From assembly GCF_004522235.1 (NCBI RefSeq), contig NZ_SDLT01000052.1, forward strand, positions 1 through 46,784: DNA of 46,784 nucleotides, read 5' to 3'. Shown here one piece after another: positions 1 through 7,321 of the stretch. The stretch comes from Amycolatopsis nivea (GTDB lineage Bacteria; Actinomycetota; Actinomycetes; Mycobacteriales; Pseudonocardiaceae). A model generated the notes under the pieces. The model made no database searches. It saw only the letters and a program-made list of their open reading frames with translations, and was not told the DNA's origin. The stretch's first letter is position 1. Each line of letters opens with the position of its first letter. The position numbers and the translations under genes were made by a program.

Positions 1-146
1 GAGTGTCCGTCGTGGACTGTCCGGATCTGCACGCCGGTCGCACCGGACGCGACGATCTCCTGGGCGAGCGTGCGAACCGGGTCCGGAGCAGCGGTATTCG
101 GCGCCAGCAGCGACGCGGCCAGCACCACCGGCACGGCGGTCAACAT
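1..146 (-). CDS. Partial secreted serine hydrolase, N-terminus only
   Basis: Only the first 48 or so codons are present; the gene runs off the left edge. The ATG lies 5 bases after the stop of the upstream gene, so the two are probably cotranscribed. The protein starts with a hydrophobic signal-like stretch (LTAVPVVLAASLLAP) followed by TLAQEIVASGATGVQIR. That opening resembles secreted beta-lactamase-family serine hydrolases and D-alanyl-D-alanine carboxypeptidases of actinomycetes. The catalytic SxxK and YxN motifs would lie outside the window, so the assignment is tentative. Seen: signal peptide and opening. Inferred: enzyme class. Confidence 0.5.
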   Translation of the reverse strand, partial: MLTAVPVVLAASLLAPNTAAPDPVRTLAQEIVASGATGVQIRTVHDGH

Positions 147-151
147 CGGCG

Positions 152-358
152 TCAGCCCTTGCGGCGCGCGGCGAAGCGCACGATCAGGATCAGCAGGCAC
201 GCCACGGCGATTCCGCCGGAGGTCATCCGGAACATGGTGTCCAGCCCGGTGAAACCGCCGATCGAGTTGGTGGCGGCGCTGGCGACGAAGATCAGGCAGA
301 GCAGGGCGGTGACGGCCGGACCACCGGCCTGGTGGCTGCGGGAGGCTTCCATTTCCAT
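152..358 (-). CDS. Small two-helix membrane protein
   Basis: A 68-residue protein beginning MEMEASRSHQ. It has two hydrophobic segments, about residues 16-34 (VTALLCLIFVASAATNSIGG) and 44-61 (GGIAVACLLILIVRF), and ends in a basic ARRKG tail, so it is probably an integral membrane hairpin with a cytoplasmic C-terminus. I chose the ATG at 358 because a good -10 hexamer (TAATGT) ends 7 bases upstream, which fits a leaderless transcript; the longer frame to 406 would include the promoter. It precedes the serine hydrolase gene and is divergent from the two-component kinase gene. I do not recognise the family. Confidence 0.6.
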   Translation of the reverse strand: MEMEASRSHQAGGPAVTALLCLIFVASAATNSIGGFTGLDTMFRMTSGGIAVACLLILIVRFAARRKG

Positions 359-365
359 GCCGACG

Positions 366-371
366 ACATTA
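366..371 (-). promoter_or_regulatory. -10 element for the small membrane protein gene
   Basis: Read on the minus strand this is TAATGT, seven bases before the ATG at 358. That spacing puts the transcription start at or next to the start codon, as in many actinomycete leaderless genes. No convincing -35 is visible. Confidence 0.4.
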
Positions 372-416
372 GGAACCGCCGACGCCCGCCGACATGCCTT
401 CAACACCCGACTTCAC

Positions 417-434
417 GGTAGCGCCAGCGCTACC
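417..434. promoter_or_regulatory. 18-bp palindromic operator candidate
   Basis: GGTAGCGC-CA-GCGCTACC is a perfect inverted repeat with 8-base arms and a 2-base centre. It lies in the divergent intergenic region between the small membrane protein gene (start 358, minus) and the sensor kinase gene (start 573, plus), so a dimeric repressor bound here could act on either. The short centre argues against a terminator hairpin. No TetR- or GntR-type gene is adjacent, so the binding protein is unknown. Confidence 0.4.
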
Positions 435-572
435 ATGCGCGTTCGGGCCTGCCTGGTCTCGCAAGAACAGTGCGGTTTTCACGGTTCCTTCCTGACGGCC
501 GCAGGCCCGGCTGGCTATTCGGGGTTTCCGGTCGGAGGTGTCGCCGCATCCGCGGTCGGTAAGGTGATCCGC

Positions 573-1967
573 ATGGCAGTGGGCCGGATCGTTTGTCTGC
601 TTTTCGTCGCGGCCGTGCTGGGGTTCGAGAGTTTCGCGGGCGGCACGGCCCGGTGGGAGGAACTGCTCGCCGGGCTTGCCGGAGTCGGCCTCGCGGCGGT
701 GCTGGTCCGCCGGTTCCCCTCCGCTGTCGTGGCTTGTGCGGTCGCTGTGGTGCTCGTGCTGTCGTTCGTGCCCGCGACGGCGAATCCCGTCCGGTTCTGG
801 CCCTGGGCCGCCGTCGCCGGGTTCGCTTATCTCGCCGGGCGGTGGGGCGAGGATCGGCTGGGCGCGGTCGCCGCGGTGCTCGGCGCCGGTTTGCCGGTCG
901 TGGTGTTCGCCGAGGTCGCCGAGCGCGGCGGATTCGGTGTCCTTCACGGTCTCTACCGTTGGTTCCTCCAGGTCCTCGTCGTCCTCGCGGTCGCGGGCGG
1001 TCCCTGGCTGACGGGGCGCTACCGGCGTCAACGCGCGCGGCTCCACGCTGCCGGGCTCGAACGGGCCGCCTTGCTTGAGCGCAATCGCATCGCGCGGGAG
1101 ATGCACGATTCCCTCGGCCACGAACTGGAACTCGTCGCACTTCGCGCGGCCGCACTGGAAGTGGCCCCCGCGCTCGACGAGGACGTTCGCGTCCGCGCTG
1201 GTGAGGTGCGGGCTGGGGTCACCGCCGCGACCGAGCGGCTGCGCGAGATCATCGGGCTGCTCGGCGAGCCGGTGCCGGACCTCGATCGCCTCGTCACTCG
1301 CGCGCAAGCCGCCGGTCAGGAGGTCCGGCTGACCGTCACCGGTGTGCCGGTGAACGTCCCCGCCGTGTATCGGGTGGTGCGAGAGGGGCTCACCAACGCC
1401 GCGCGGCACGCGCCGGGTGCGCCGGTGACCGTGGACGTCGTCGCCGAGGGCGATACCACGACCGTCACGGTCGGAAATCCGGCCGCTACTGCGGATTCCG
1501 AGTCCGGTTTCGGCATCGCCGGGCTTCGCGAGATCGGGGAGGTCACGGCCGGGATGCGCGGCGACCGGTTCGTGCTGACCGTCGTCGTGCCGGCGGAGGG
1601 CCCTCGCCGGGAGCGGGAGCGGCCGCGGCTGTGGCGGCTCGCGCGGGTTCCGCTCGCGGCCGGCGGCGGGGTGCTCGTGCTCGCGCTCGGCCTGTACTTC
1701 GTGACCGGCACCGACAACCGGCTCGACCCGGCCGTGTTCGAGCGGCTGGTCGTCGGACAGTCCCAGGAGGACGTCGAGAAAATGCTGCCCCGCTTCCAGA
1801 TGCTCGGCGATCCCGCGCCCGAACTGCCCGGGCCGGCCCGGGCGGCGGACTGCCGGCGCTACTGGGCGAGCGTCCAGACCGACGCGCGCCTGTTCTATCG
1901 CCTGTGCTTCGCCGCCGGGCGGCTGGCGGTCAAGGAAACCGCGCCGCGGGCGGCGGTGTCGCGATGA
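573..1967 (+). CDS. NarL-type sensor histidine kinase with C-terminal membrane anchor and tail
   Basis: A 464-residue kinase. The first 150 residues hold several hydrophobic segments. The HisKA_3 dimerisation helix carries ERNRIAREMHDSLGHE with the phospho-acceptor His178, and the HATPase_c domain has its N box at VVREGLTNAARHAPG (Asn275) and a glycine box at GFGIAGLREIGE. Unusually, the ATPase domain is followed by another membrane helix (about 351-372, LARVPLAAGGGVLVLALGLY) and a tail of about 90 residues with two cysteines (ADCRRYW, YRLCFAAGRLAVKE). The tail resembles small SmpA/BLIP-like folds; that is inference. ATG 573 follows the ribosome site AAGGTGA. The stop overlaps the response regulator start as ATGA, so the two form a pair. 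Confidence 0.85.
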   Translation: MAVGRIVCLLFVAAVLGFESFAGGTARWEELLAGLAGVGLAAVLVRRFPSAVVACAVAVVLVLSFVPATANPVRFWPWAAVAGFAYLAGRWGEDRLGAVAAVLGAGLPVVVFAEVAERGGFGVLHGLYRWFLQVLVVLAVAGGPWLTGRYRRQRARLHAAGLERAALLERNRIAREMHDSLGHELELVALRAAALEVAPALDEDVRVRAGEVRAGVTAATERLREIIGLLGEPVPDLDRLVTRAQAAGQEVRLTVTGVPVNVPAVYRVVREGLTNAARHAPGAPVTVDVVAEGDTTTVTVGNPAATADSESGFGIAGLREIGEVTAGMRGDRFVLTVVVPAEGPRRERERPRLWRLARVPLAAGGGVLVLALGLYFVTGTDNRLDPAVFERLVVGQSQEDVEKMLPRFQMLGDPAPELPGPARAADCRRYWASVQTDARLFYRLCFAAGRLAVKETAPRAAVSR

Positions 1968-2611
1968 TCCGCGTCCTGCTCGCCGACGACGAACCGCTGA
2001 CCCGCGCGGGCATCGCCGCCGTGCTCGCCGCCGACCCGGAGATCGAGATCGTCGCGGAGGCCGGCGACGGGCGCGCGGCCGTCGAGCTGGCGATCGCGCA
2101 CCGGCCCGACGTGGTTTTGCTGGACATCGTCATGCCGGTCCTCGACGGTCTCGCCGTGGCGGCCGAGCTGACCCGCACGGTCCCGACGGCAGGCGTGCTC
2201 ATGCTGACCACGTTTTCCGCCGACGAGCAGATCGCGGCCGCGCTCGACGGCGGCGCCCGCGGGTTCCTGCTCAAGACCGGTGACCCGCGCGAGCTGTTCG
2301 CCGGGATCCGCGCGGTCGCGGACGGAGCCGCCTATCTCGCGCCGACGGTCGCGCACCGGGTCATCCAGCAGGTCCGGGGAAAGCGGCTCTCGAACGAGGC
2401 GCGGGCGCGCAAGGCCGTCGACGCGCTCACCCCGCGCGAACGGGAGGTGCTCGCCCTTGTCGGTGCCGGCCTGCCCAACGCCGAGATCGCCCGTCGCCTC
2501 CACGTCGTCGAGGGCACCGTGAAGGTGTTCGTCACGTCGATCCTGCGACGTCTCGAGGTCGCGAACCGGGTGCAGGCGGCGATCATCGCGCACGAGGCTG
2601 GGCTTCTATGA
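1964..2611 (+). CDS. LuxR/NarL-family response regulator
   Basis: A 215-residue partner of the upstream kinase, overlapping it by ATGA. The receiver domain (about 1-120) has the acidic pair DD at 8-9, the phosphorylation site Asp54 in VVLLDIVMP and the conserved lysine in FLLKTGDPRELF. The C-terminal LuxR-type helix-turn-helix (about 148-210) reads LTPREREVLALVGAGLPNAE followed by IARRLHVVEGTVKVFVTSI. It should bind DNA as a dimer after phosphorylation. Targets are unknown; the secreted hydrolase gene 70 bases downstream on the same strand is one candidate. Confidence 0.9.
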   Translation: MIRVLLADDEPLTRAGIAAVLAADPEIEIVAEAGDGRAAVELAIAHRPDVVLLDIVMPVLDGLAVAAELTRTVPTAGVLMLTTFSADEQIAAALDGGARGFLLKTGDPRELFAGIRAVADGAAYLAPTVAHRVIQQVRGKRLSNEARARKAVDALTPREREVLALVGAGLPNAEIARRLHVVEGTVKVFVTSILRRLEVANRVQAAIIAHEAGLL

Positions 2612-2680
2612 CCTTCGGCTAGTCCGTCCGTTGCCCGGAGACAGATGCCGGGGTACGGCCGCCGCGACGAGTCTGGCCGC

Positions 2681-3739
2681 ATGAGGAAAACCCTGATCGC
2701 TGTCGCTCTGATAGCGGCGGCTCTCGTCGGGCAGGCGGGCGTGGCTGTCGCCAGTCCGGCCGCCATGAAGCTGCCCGCGCCCACCGGCCGGTACCCGGTA
2801 GGCACGAAGGAACTGCACCTCGTCGACCGGAACCGCATCGACCCGTGGACCGGCAAAGCCCGCGAGATGATGGTGTCGCTGTGGTATCCGTCGGCCGGGA
2901 ACGGCAAACCCGCCCGCCAGTTCTCGCCCGGCGTCGCGGACTATTACGACCGTCTCATCGGCCCGGGCTCCGCCGATTTCGCGAGCACCGTCACCCACTC
3001 GCGCACTGGAGCGATTCCGCTGCCCGTCCGCGAACAGGCCATTTTGTACTCGCCCGGCGCGATGCAATCCCGCTTCCTCGGCACCGCGCTGGTCGAGGAT
3101 CTGGCGAGCCGCGGATACCTCGTGATCGGCATGGACCACACGCCGGTCGCGCCCGTCCAGTTCCCCGACCGAGTCGAGCTGCCGCAAGCCGGTCTCGACC
3201 CGGCGCAGGTGCTGGCCGAACGAGTACGCGACACGAGCTTCGTGCTCGACGAACTCGGACTGTCGCGGGTCGGCATGTTCGGCCACTCCATGGGCGGCTA
3301 CACGACCGCCGACGCGATGATCGCCGACCCCAGGATCAAGGCGGGCATCAACCTCGACGGCAGCATGGACCCGCGCTACGGCAACGCCGCCCGGGCCGGC
3401 GTCACGCGCCCGTTCCTGCTCATGGGCGGCGGCACGAGCAGCGGACGGCCCCGCAACCACCGGCACAACGACGACTGGGCCGCGTTCTGGGCCGCGTCGA
3501 CCGGCTGGAAACGCGACGTGTACCTGCCCGACGCCGAACACATGAGTTTCACCGACGCGCAAGTCATGCTGCCGCAGGTCCCCGGCGACCACACGGCCAT
3601 GATCGGCACCGTCGACCCCGTCGGGAGCCTTGCCGCGCAACGGAAGTACGTGGCGGCCTTCTTCGATCTGCATCTGCGCGGCCGCTCCACGACCGTGTTC
3701 GACCGGGCGGCGCATCCGGTCGTGGAGCTGATCCCGTGA
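2681..3739 (+). CDS. Secreted alpha/beta-hydrolase (PAF-acetylhydrolase/lipase-like)
   Basis: A 352-residue exported enzyme. The N-terminus (MRKTLIAVALIAAALVGQAG, then VAVASPAA) is a typical signal peptide. The body follows the alpha/beta-hydrolase plan of bacterial lipases related to platelet-activating-factor acetylhydrolase: VSLWYPS strand, LVIGMDHTP, then the nucleophile elbow GMFGHSMGG with Ser203, a later NLDGSMDP segment, and candidate catalytic His residues near DAEHMSF and DHTAM. ATG 2681 was chosen because it directly begins the signal peptide; the frame opens upstream at 2645. The last 44 codons are the source of the duplicated unit downstream, and the stop overlaps the first chimeric ORF (GTGA). 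The substrate cannot be read from sequence. Confidence 0.8.
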   Translation: MRKTLIAVALIAAALVGQAGVAVASPAAMKLPAPTGRYPVGTKELHLVDRNRIDPWTGKAREMMVSLWYPSAGNGKPARQFSPGVADYYDRLIGPGSADFASTVTHSRTGAIPLPVREQAILYSPGAMQSRFLGTALVEDLASRGYLVIGMDHTPVAPVQFPDRVELPQAGLDPAQVLAERVRDTSFVLDELGLSRVGMFGHSMGGYTTADAMIADPRIKAGINLDGSMDPRYGNAARAGVTRPFLLMGGGTSSGRPRNHRHNDDWAAFWAASTGWKRDVYLPDAEHMSFTDAQVMLPQVPGDHTAMIGTVDPVGSLAAQRKYVAAFFDLHLRGRSTTVFDRAAHPVVELIP

Positions 3740-4038
3740 TCGCCGAACTGTTCGACGGGCTCGCGTCCTTGCCTCCGGCGGCGGTTACCGTGGTCGCGGG
3801 GGTTCTGGTGTTCGGCGAGTGCACGCTGGGGCTCGGGTTTATCGCGCCGGGTGAAACGGGGTTGTTCGTCCTTGGCACGACAGCGACGGCTCTGGACCGG
3901 TTCGTCACTGTTGATCCAGTCGGAAGCTTTGCCGCGCAACGGAAGTACGTCGCAGCTTTCTTCGATCTGCATCTGCGCGGCCGCTCCACGACCGTGTTCG
4001 ACCGGGCGGCGCATCCGGTCGTGGAGCTGATCCCGTGA
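3736..4038 (+). pseudogene. Chimeric ORF, DedA N-terminus fused to hydrolase C-terminus (copy 1)
   Basis: A 100-codon frame starting with GTG at the hydrolase stop (GTGA overlap). Codons 1-56 match the DedA N-terminus (first membrane segment, FGECTLGLGFIAPGETGLFV) and codons 59-100 match the hydrolase C-terminus (AAQRKYVAAFFDLHLRGRST). It lacks the rest of DedA and the hydrolase active site, so it is probably a non-functional duplication product. Its frame is nevertheless intact and coupled by stop/start overlap to the genes on both sides, so it could be translated and keep the polycistron coupled. Confidence 0.7.
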
Positions 4039-4333
4039 TCGCCGAACTGTTCGACGGGCTCGCGTCCTTGCCTCCGGCGGCGGTTACCGTGGTCGCGGGG
4101 GTTCTGGTGTTCGGCGAGTGCACGCTGGGGCTCGGGTTTATCGCGCCGGGTGAAACGGGGTTGTTCGTCCTTGGCACGACAGCGACGGCTCTGGACCGGT
4201 TCGTCACTGTTGATCCAGTCGGAAGCTTTGCCGCGCAACGGAAGTACGTCGCAGCTTTCTTCGATCTGCATCTGCGCGGCCGCTCCACGACCGTGTTCGA
4301 CCGGGCGGCGCATCCGGTCGTGGAGCTGATCCC
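3736..4333. repeat. Two tandem identical 299-bp units fusing DedA 5' to hydrolase 3' sequence
   Basis: The block 3736-4034 repeats as 4035-4333 with no difference that I can see. Each unit begins with the first 170 or so bases of the DedA gene (compare 4334 onward) and then switches, just after GACCGGTTCGTC, to the last 130 or so bases of the upstream hydrolase gene (compare 3609-3739). The units differ from both parents at scattered positions, for example TTCGAC against CTCGAC near the DedA start, and GGAAGCTTT against GGGAGCCTT in the hydrolase part. The chimeric unit therefore diverged from the parents before, or independently of, its own duplication. Confidence 0.9.
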
Positions 4334-4337
4334 GTGA
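4035..4337 (+). pseudogene. Chimeric ORF, DedA N-terminus fused to hydrolase C-terminus (copy 2)
   Basis: The second, identical 100-codon chimera. It begins with GTG overlapping the stop of copy 1 and ends by overlapping the GTG start of the intact DedA gene at 4334. The chain hydrolase - chimera - chimera - DedA is thus joined entirely by GTGA overlaps. One hydrophobic segment followed by a soluble tail would be made if it is translated. No function is assigned. Confidence 0.7.
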
Positions 4338-4948
4338 TCGCCGAGCTGCTCGACGGGCTCGCGTCCTTGCCTCCGGCGGCGGTTACCGCGGTCGCGGGGG
4401 TTCTGGTGTTCGGCGAGTGCACGCTGGGGCTCGGGTTTATCGCGCCGGGTGAAACGGGGTTGTTCGTCCTTGGCACGACAGCGACGGCTCCGGACCGGTT
4501 CGTCGTCATGTGGCTGGTCACCACTGTGTGCGCCATCGCGGGCGACCTCCTCGGATACTGGCTGGGACGGCGATACGGGCCCTGGCTGCGACAGACCAGA
4601 CTGGTGCGGCGGTACGGCGCGGCGGCATGGGATCGCGCCGCGGACACCTTGCGCCGGCGGGGCGCGTGGGCCGTGCTGATCGCGATCTTCCTCCCGGTGC
4701 TCCGGACGCTCGTCCCCGCGGCGGCGGGCACGTCGGGCTTGCCGCTGCGCAAGTTCCTGCCTGCCGTGGCTGTCGGGGCGACGGCCTGGTGCGCGCTGCA
4801 CATCGCGATCGGCGCGGCCGCGGGCGAGGCGGCGCGGCAGATCGAAACCTGGGTCGGCCGGGGGAGTTGGATTCTTCTCGCCGTACTCGTGCTGGGCGCG
4901 GCGGGCATGGCGCTCCGCCGCGCTGCTCGGTCACGGGCGAACGTATGA
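4334..4948 (+). CDS. DedA family (SNARE-associated/VTT-domain) membrane protein
   Basis: A 204-residue integral membrane protein. It has the DedA hallmarks: an N-terminal hydrophobic hairpin with the acidic GECTLGLGFIAPGE motif (usually E...P.PGE, placed in a re-entrant loop), a G-x-L-x-G-Y-W-L-G-R-R-Y-G segment (AGDLLGYWLGRRYG), the arginine-containing FLPVLRTLVPAAAGTSGLP motif, and two C-terminal helices. DedA proteins act in membrane homeostasis, and some members flip undecaprenyl phosphate or phosphatidylethanolamine; which applies here is unknown. The start is GTG at 4334. It is translationally coupled to the chimeric ORFs upstream, which duplicate its first 56 codons. Confidence 0.85.
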   Translation: MIAELLDGLASLPPAAVTAVAGVLVFGECTLGLGFIAPGETGLFVLGTTATAPDRFVVMWLVTTVCAIAGDLLGYWLGRRYGPWLRQTRLVRRYGAAAWDRAADTLRRRGAWAVLIAIFLPVLRTLVPAAAGTSGLPLRKFLPAVAVGATAWCALHIAIGAAAGEAARQIETWVGRGSWILLAVLVLGAAGMALRRAARSRANV

Positions 4949-4962
4949 GGCGCGTCTGCCTT

Positions 4963-6165
4963 CTAGGCTGGCCTGGCGGCAGCTTCGTCAGCCGGGGCGG
5001 TGCGCATAGAGGCGAACGCTGATACCAGTGCGGCCGCGGTGAGTCCGACGCCGAACCACATGGCTCCGGTCAGTCCGACGTTGTTCGCGAACAGGCCGCC
5101 GAGCAGTGCGCCGAGGGCGATGGAGATGTTGTACCCCATGGTGTTCAACGACATCGCCGCTTCGAACGCGTCCGGGGCCGCGGCCAGGATCATGTTCACC
5201 TGGCAGAGATTGGCCGCGCCGAAGGCAATTCCCCACAACGCCACGGACACCGCGAGACCGGCCGGGTGATTGCCGACGAGGAGCAGAAGCAGCAGCGAGA
5301 CGACGAGCCCGGCGCAGGCGACGACGAAGGTCGCCTTCATGTTCTTGGTGACGGTGTGGGCGGCGGCGAAGTTGCCCGCTGCGCCGCCGACGCCGAAGAC
5401 GATCAGCAGGACGGTGATCAGACCGGGCGAGGCGGCCGCTTGGCCTTCCATGAACGGGCGGATGAAGGTGTAGGCGCCGAAGTGGCCGAGCACGTAAAGC
5501 GTGACGGTGATCATGACTGCGCGCAGGCGGCCGTTGCGCACCGGCAAGAGGAAGATCTCGCGGACGGGGATGGCGTCGGTCGAGGGAAGGGACGGAACCG
5601 CCGCGGCCACGAGCAGGCACACGATCGCGCTGAGCCCGGCCCAGATCGTGAATGTCGTGCGCCAGTCGGTGAGATCGGCGATGAAGGTGCCCAACGGCAC
5701 GCCGACCACCGTGCCGATGGACATGCCCGACAGGACGACCGCGGCGGCGCGGCTGGCTTGGTCCGGCACCAGGCGCGTCGCCATGCTGACGCCGATCGCC
5801 CAGAAGACCCCGTGCGCGAAGCCCATGATCAACCGGGTCACGAGGACCACGACGGAATCGGGCGAGTGCGCGGTGATCAGGTTCCCGGCGGCGAGGACGA
5901 CGAGCAGCGCGGCGAGCAGCGCCCGGCGGTCGACCCGGCGGGTCCAGGCCACGATGAACGGGACGCCGACGCCTGCGGAGACGCCGTATCCGGTCACGAC
6001 CATCCCGGCGATGCCCACCGAGACGGCCAGCCCGCCGCTCATCGGAGTGAGGAGGCCGACGGGCATGAGTTCCGTGGTGACGAAGACGAACAGGCTCGCC
6101 GTGATGGCGGCGACGCCGAGCCATGCCCGCGAAGACGAGGGCGAGGCAGTGCTGGATGAGGACAT
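4963..6165 (-). CDS. MFS drug/metabolite efflux transporter (DHA1, AraJ-like)
   Basis: A 400-residue protein with about twelve membrane segments. The first helix contains FVFVTTELMPVGLLTPM, typical of the sugar-efflux/arabinose-export (AraJ, YdhP) group of the major facilitator superfamily. Later come the motif-A-like RRVDRRALLAALL loop and the RLIMGFAHGVFWAIG helix. ATG 6165 is preceded by AGGAAG. It is transcribed away from the LysR regulator gene at 6356, the usual layout for a regulator controlling its neighbouring pump. The substrate is unknown. Confidence 0.85.
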   Translation of the reverse strand: MSSSSTASPSSSRAWLGVAAITASLFVFVTTELMPVGLLTPMSGGLAVSVGIAGMVVTGYGVSAGVGVPFIVAWTRRVDRRALLAALLVVLAAGNLITAHSPDSVVVLVTRLIMGFAHGVFWAIGVSMATRLVPDQASRAAAVVLSGMSIGTVVGVPLGTFIADLTDWRTTFTIWAGLSAIVCLLVAAAVPSLPSTDAIPVREIFLLPVRNGRLRAVMITVTLYVLGHFGAYTFIRPFMEGQAAASPGLITVLLIVFGVGGAAGNFAAAHTVTKNMKATFVVACAGLVVSLLLLLLVGNHPAGLAVSVALWGIAFGAANLCQVNMILAAAPDAFEAAMSLNTMGYNISIALGALLGGLFANNVGLTGAMWFGVGLTAAALVSAFASMRTAPADEAAARPA

Positions 6166-6334
6166 GCTTCTTCCTGGATTCGGTGGTTCGCGGGGTATCC
6201 GGCTCGGTTGCGCTTCAGTGCGCCGAGCCCGTCAGTTCCGGAGACCGGGCGCTCCGGTGTCTCGGGAACTGCTTGTGCGAACCAGTCTCGCGACGACCGA
6301 TCCATGAGTCCAACACAACCTTGTCATCCCATCT

Positions 6335-6349
6335 ATCGTGATTCACGAT
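6335..6349. promoter_or_regulatory. LysR-type operator between MFS and LysR genes
   Basis: ATCGTGA-T-TCACGAT is a perfect 15-bp palindrome and fits the LysR T-N11-A rule with dyad symmetry. It ends 6 bases before the LysR GTG start and about 170 bases before the transporter start, so it is well placed for autoregulation and control of the divergent pump. Confidence 0.6.
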
Positions 6350-6355
6350 GGATAG

Positions 6356-7243
6356 GTGGAGTTGCAGCAGATGCGGTACGTGGTCGCCGTCGCCGAGACC
6401 ATGAGCTTCACCCGCGCCGCCGAGCGGTGCCTGGTGGTGCAATCCGCGCTGAGCCACCAGATCGCGCGTCTCGAACGCGAGCTGGGCGCCCGGCTGTTCG
6501 AACGGACCAGCAGGCGCGTGCGGATCACCCCCGCCGGGGAAGCGTTCCTGTCCGCGGCCCGCGAGAGCCTCAACGCGGCCGAACGGGCTGCCGCCGAGGT
6601 TTCCGCCGCTGTCGGCGAGGTGCGCGGACGGCTGGCTGTCGGACTGATCCCGACTGTCGCCGCGGTGGACATCCCCGACGCGCTGCGCAGATACCGCATC
6701 GAATACCCCCAGGTGCGCCTCGGGATCCGGGTCGGCGCCAGCGAAGACCTCGCTGACCAGGTCCGGCAGGGGATCATCGAGGTCGCGTTCCTCGGCCTTC
6801 CGACCTCGATGCGGCCCCAAGGAGTCAACGCACGCGAGCTGGCCCGCGACCGGCTCGTCGCCGTTGTCGCCCCGGACCACCCGCTCGCCGGGGAACGCAC
6901 CGTCGACCTTCGCCGGCTCGCGACCGAGGTATTTATCGACTTGCCGCTCAACACCGCGGGCCGGAACCAGTCGGACGAGGCGTTCGCCGCCGCCGGTCTG
7001 AACCGCGAAGTCGCGTTCGAGGTGACCACCGCCGACTTCATGATGGCCCGGCTTGTCCGGCAGGGCTTGGGAATCGCGATGCTTCCGTCGATGTACGTGC
7101 CCCAGCTGTCCGACCTGACCACGATCGAGATCACGGACGCTCCGACGCGCGTCGAATACCTCATCTGGGCCGACACCGGGCTGACCCCGGCGGCGACCGC
7201 GTTTCTCGAGATGCTGGAGCTTCCGCCGGAAAAGGACGGCTGA
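6356..7243 (+). CDS. LysR-family transcriptional regulator
   Basis: A 295-residue regulator. The winged helix-turn-helix occupies residues 1-60 (MRYVVAVAETMSFTRAAERC, then SALSHQIARLERELGARLFE and RTSRRVRITPAGE), followed by the linker helix and a periplasmic-binding-like effector domain beginning GRLAVGLIPTVAAVDIPDAL. The start is GTG at 6356; the perfect palindrome just upstream is its likely autoregulatory site. It is divergent from the MFS pump, which it probably regulates in response to a small ligand. The ligand is unknown. Confidence 0.9.
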   Translation: MELQQMRYVVAVAETMSFTRAAERCLVVQSALSHQIARLERELGARLFERTSRRVRITPAGEAFLSAARESLNAAERAAAEVSAAVGEVRGRLAVGLIPTVAAVDIPDALRRYRIEYPQVRLGIRVGASEDLADQVRQGIIEVAFLGLPTSMRPQGVNARELARDRLVAVVAPDHPLAGERTVDLRRLATEVFIDLPLNTAGRNQSDEAFAAAGLNREVAFEVTTADFMMARLVRQGLGIAMLPSMYVPQLSDLTTIEITDAPTRVEYLIWADTGLTPAATAFLEMLELPPEKDG

Positions 7244-7321
7244 GCACGGCTCCGCGGTCGACCGCTGCTGTGCGCGAAGTGACTACGCTGGGGGATCGAA
7301 TCGACCGTTGACGATGGGGCA

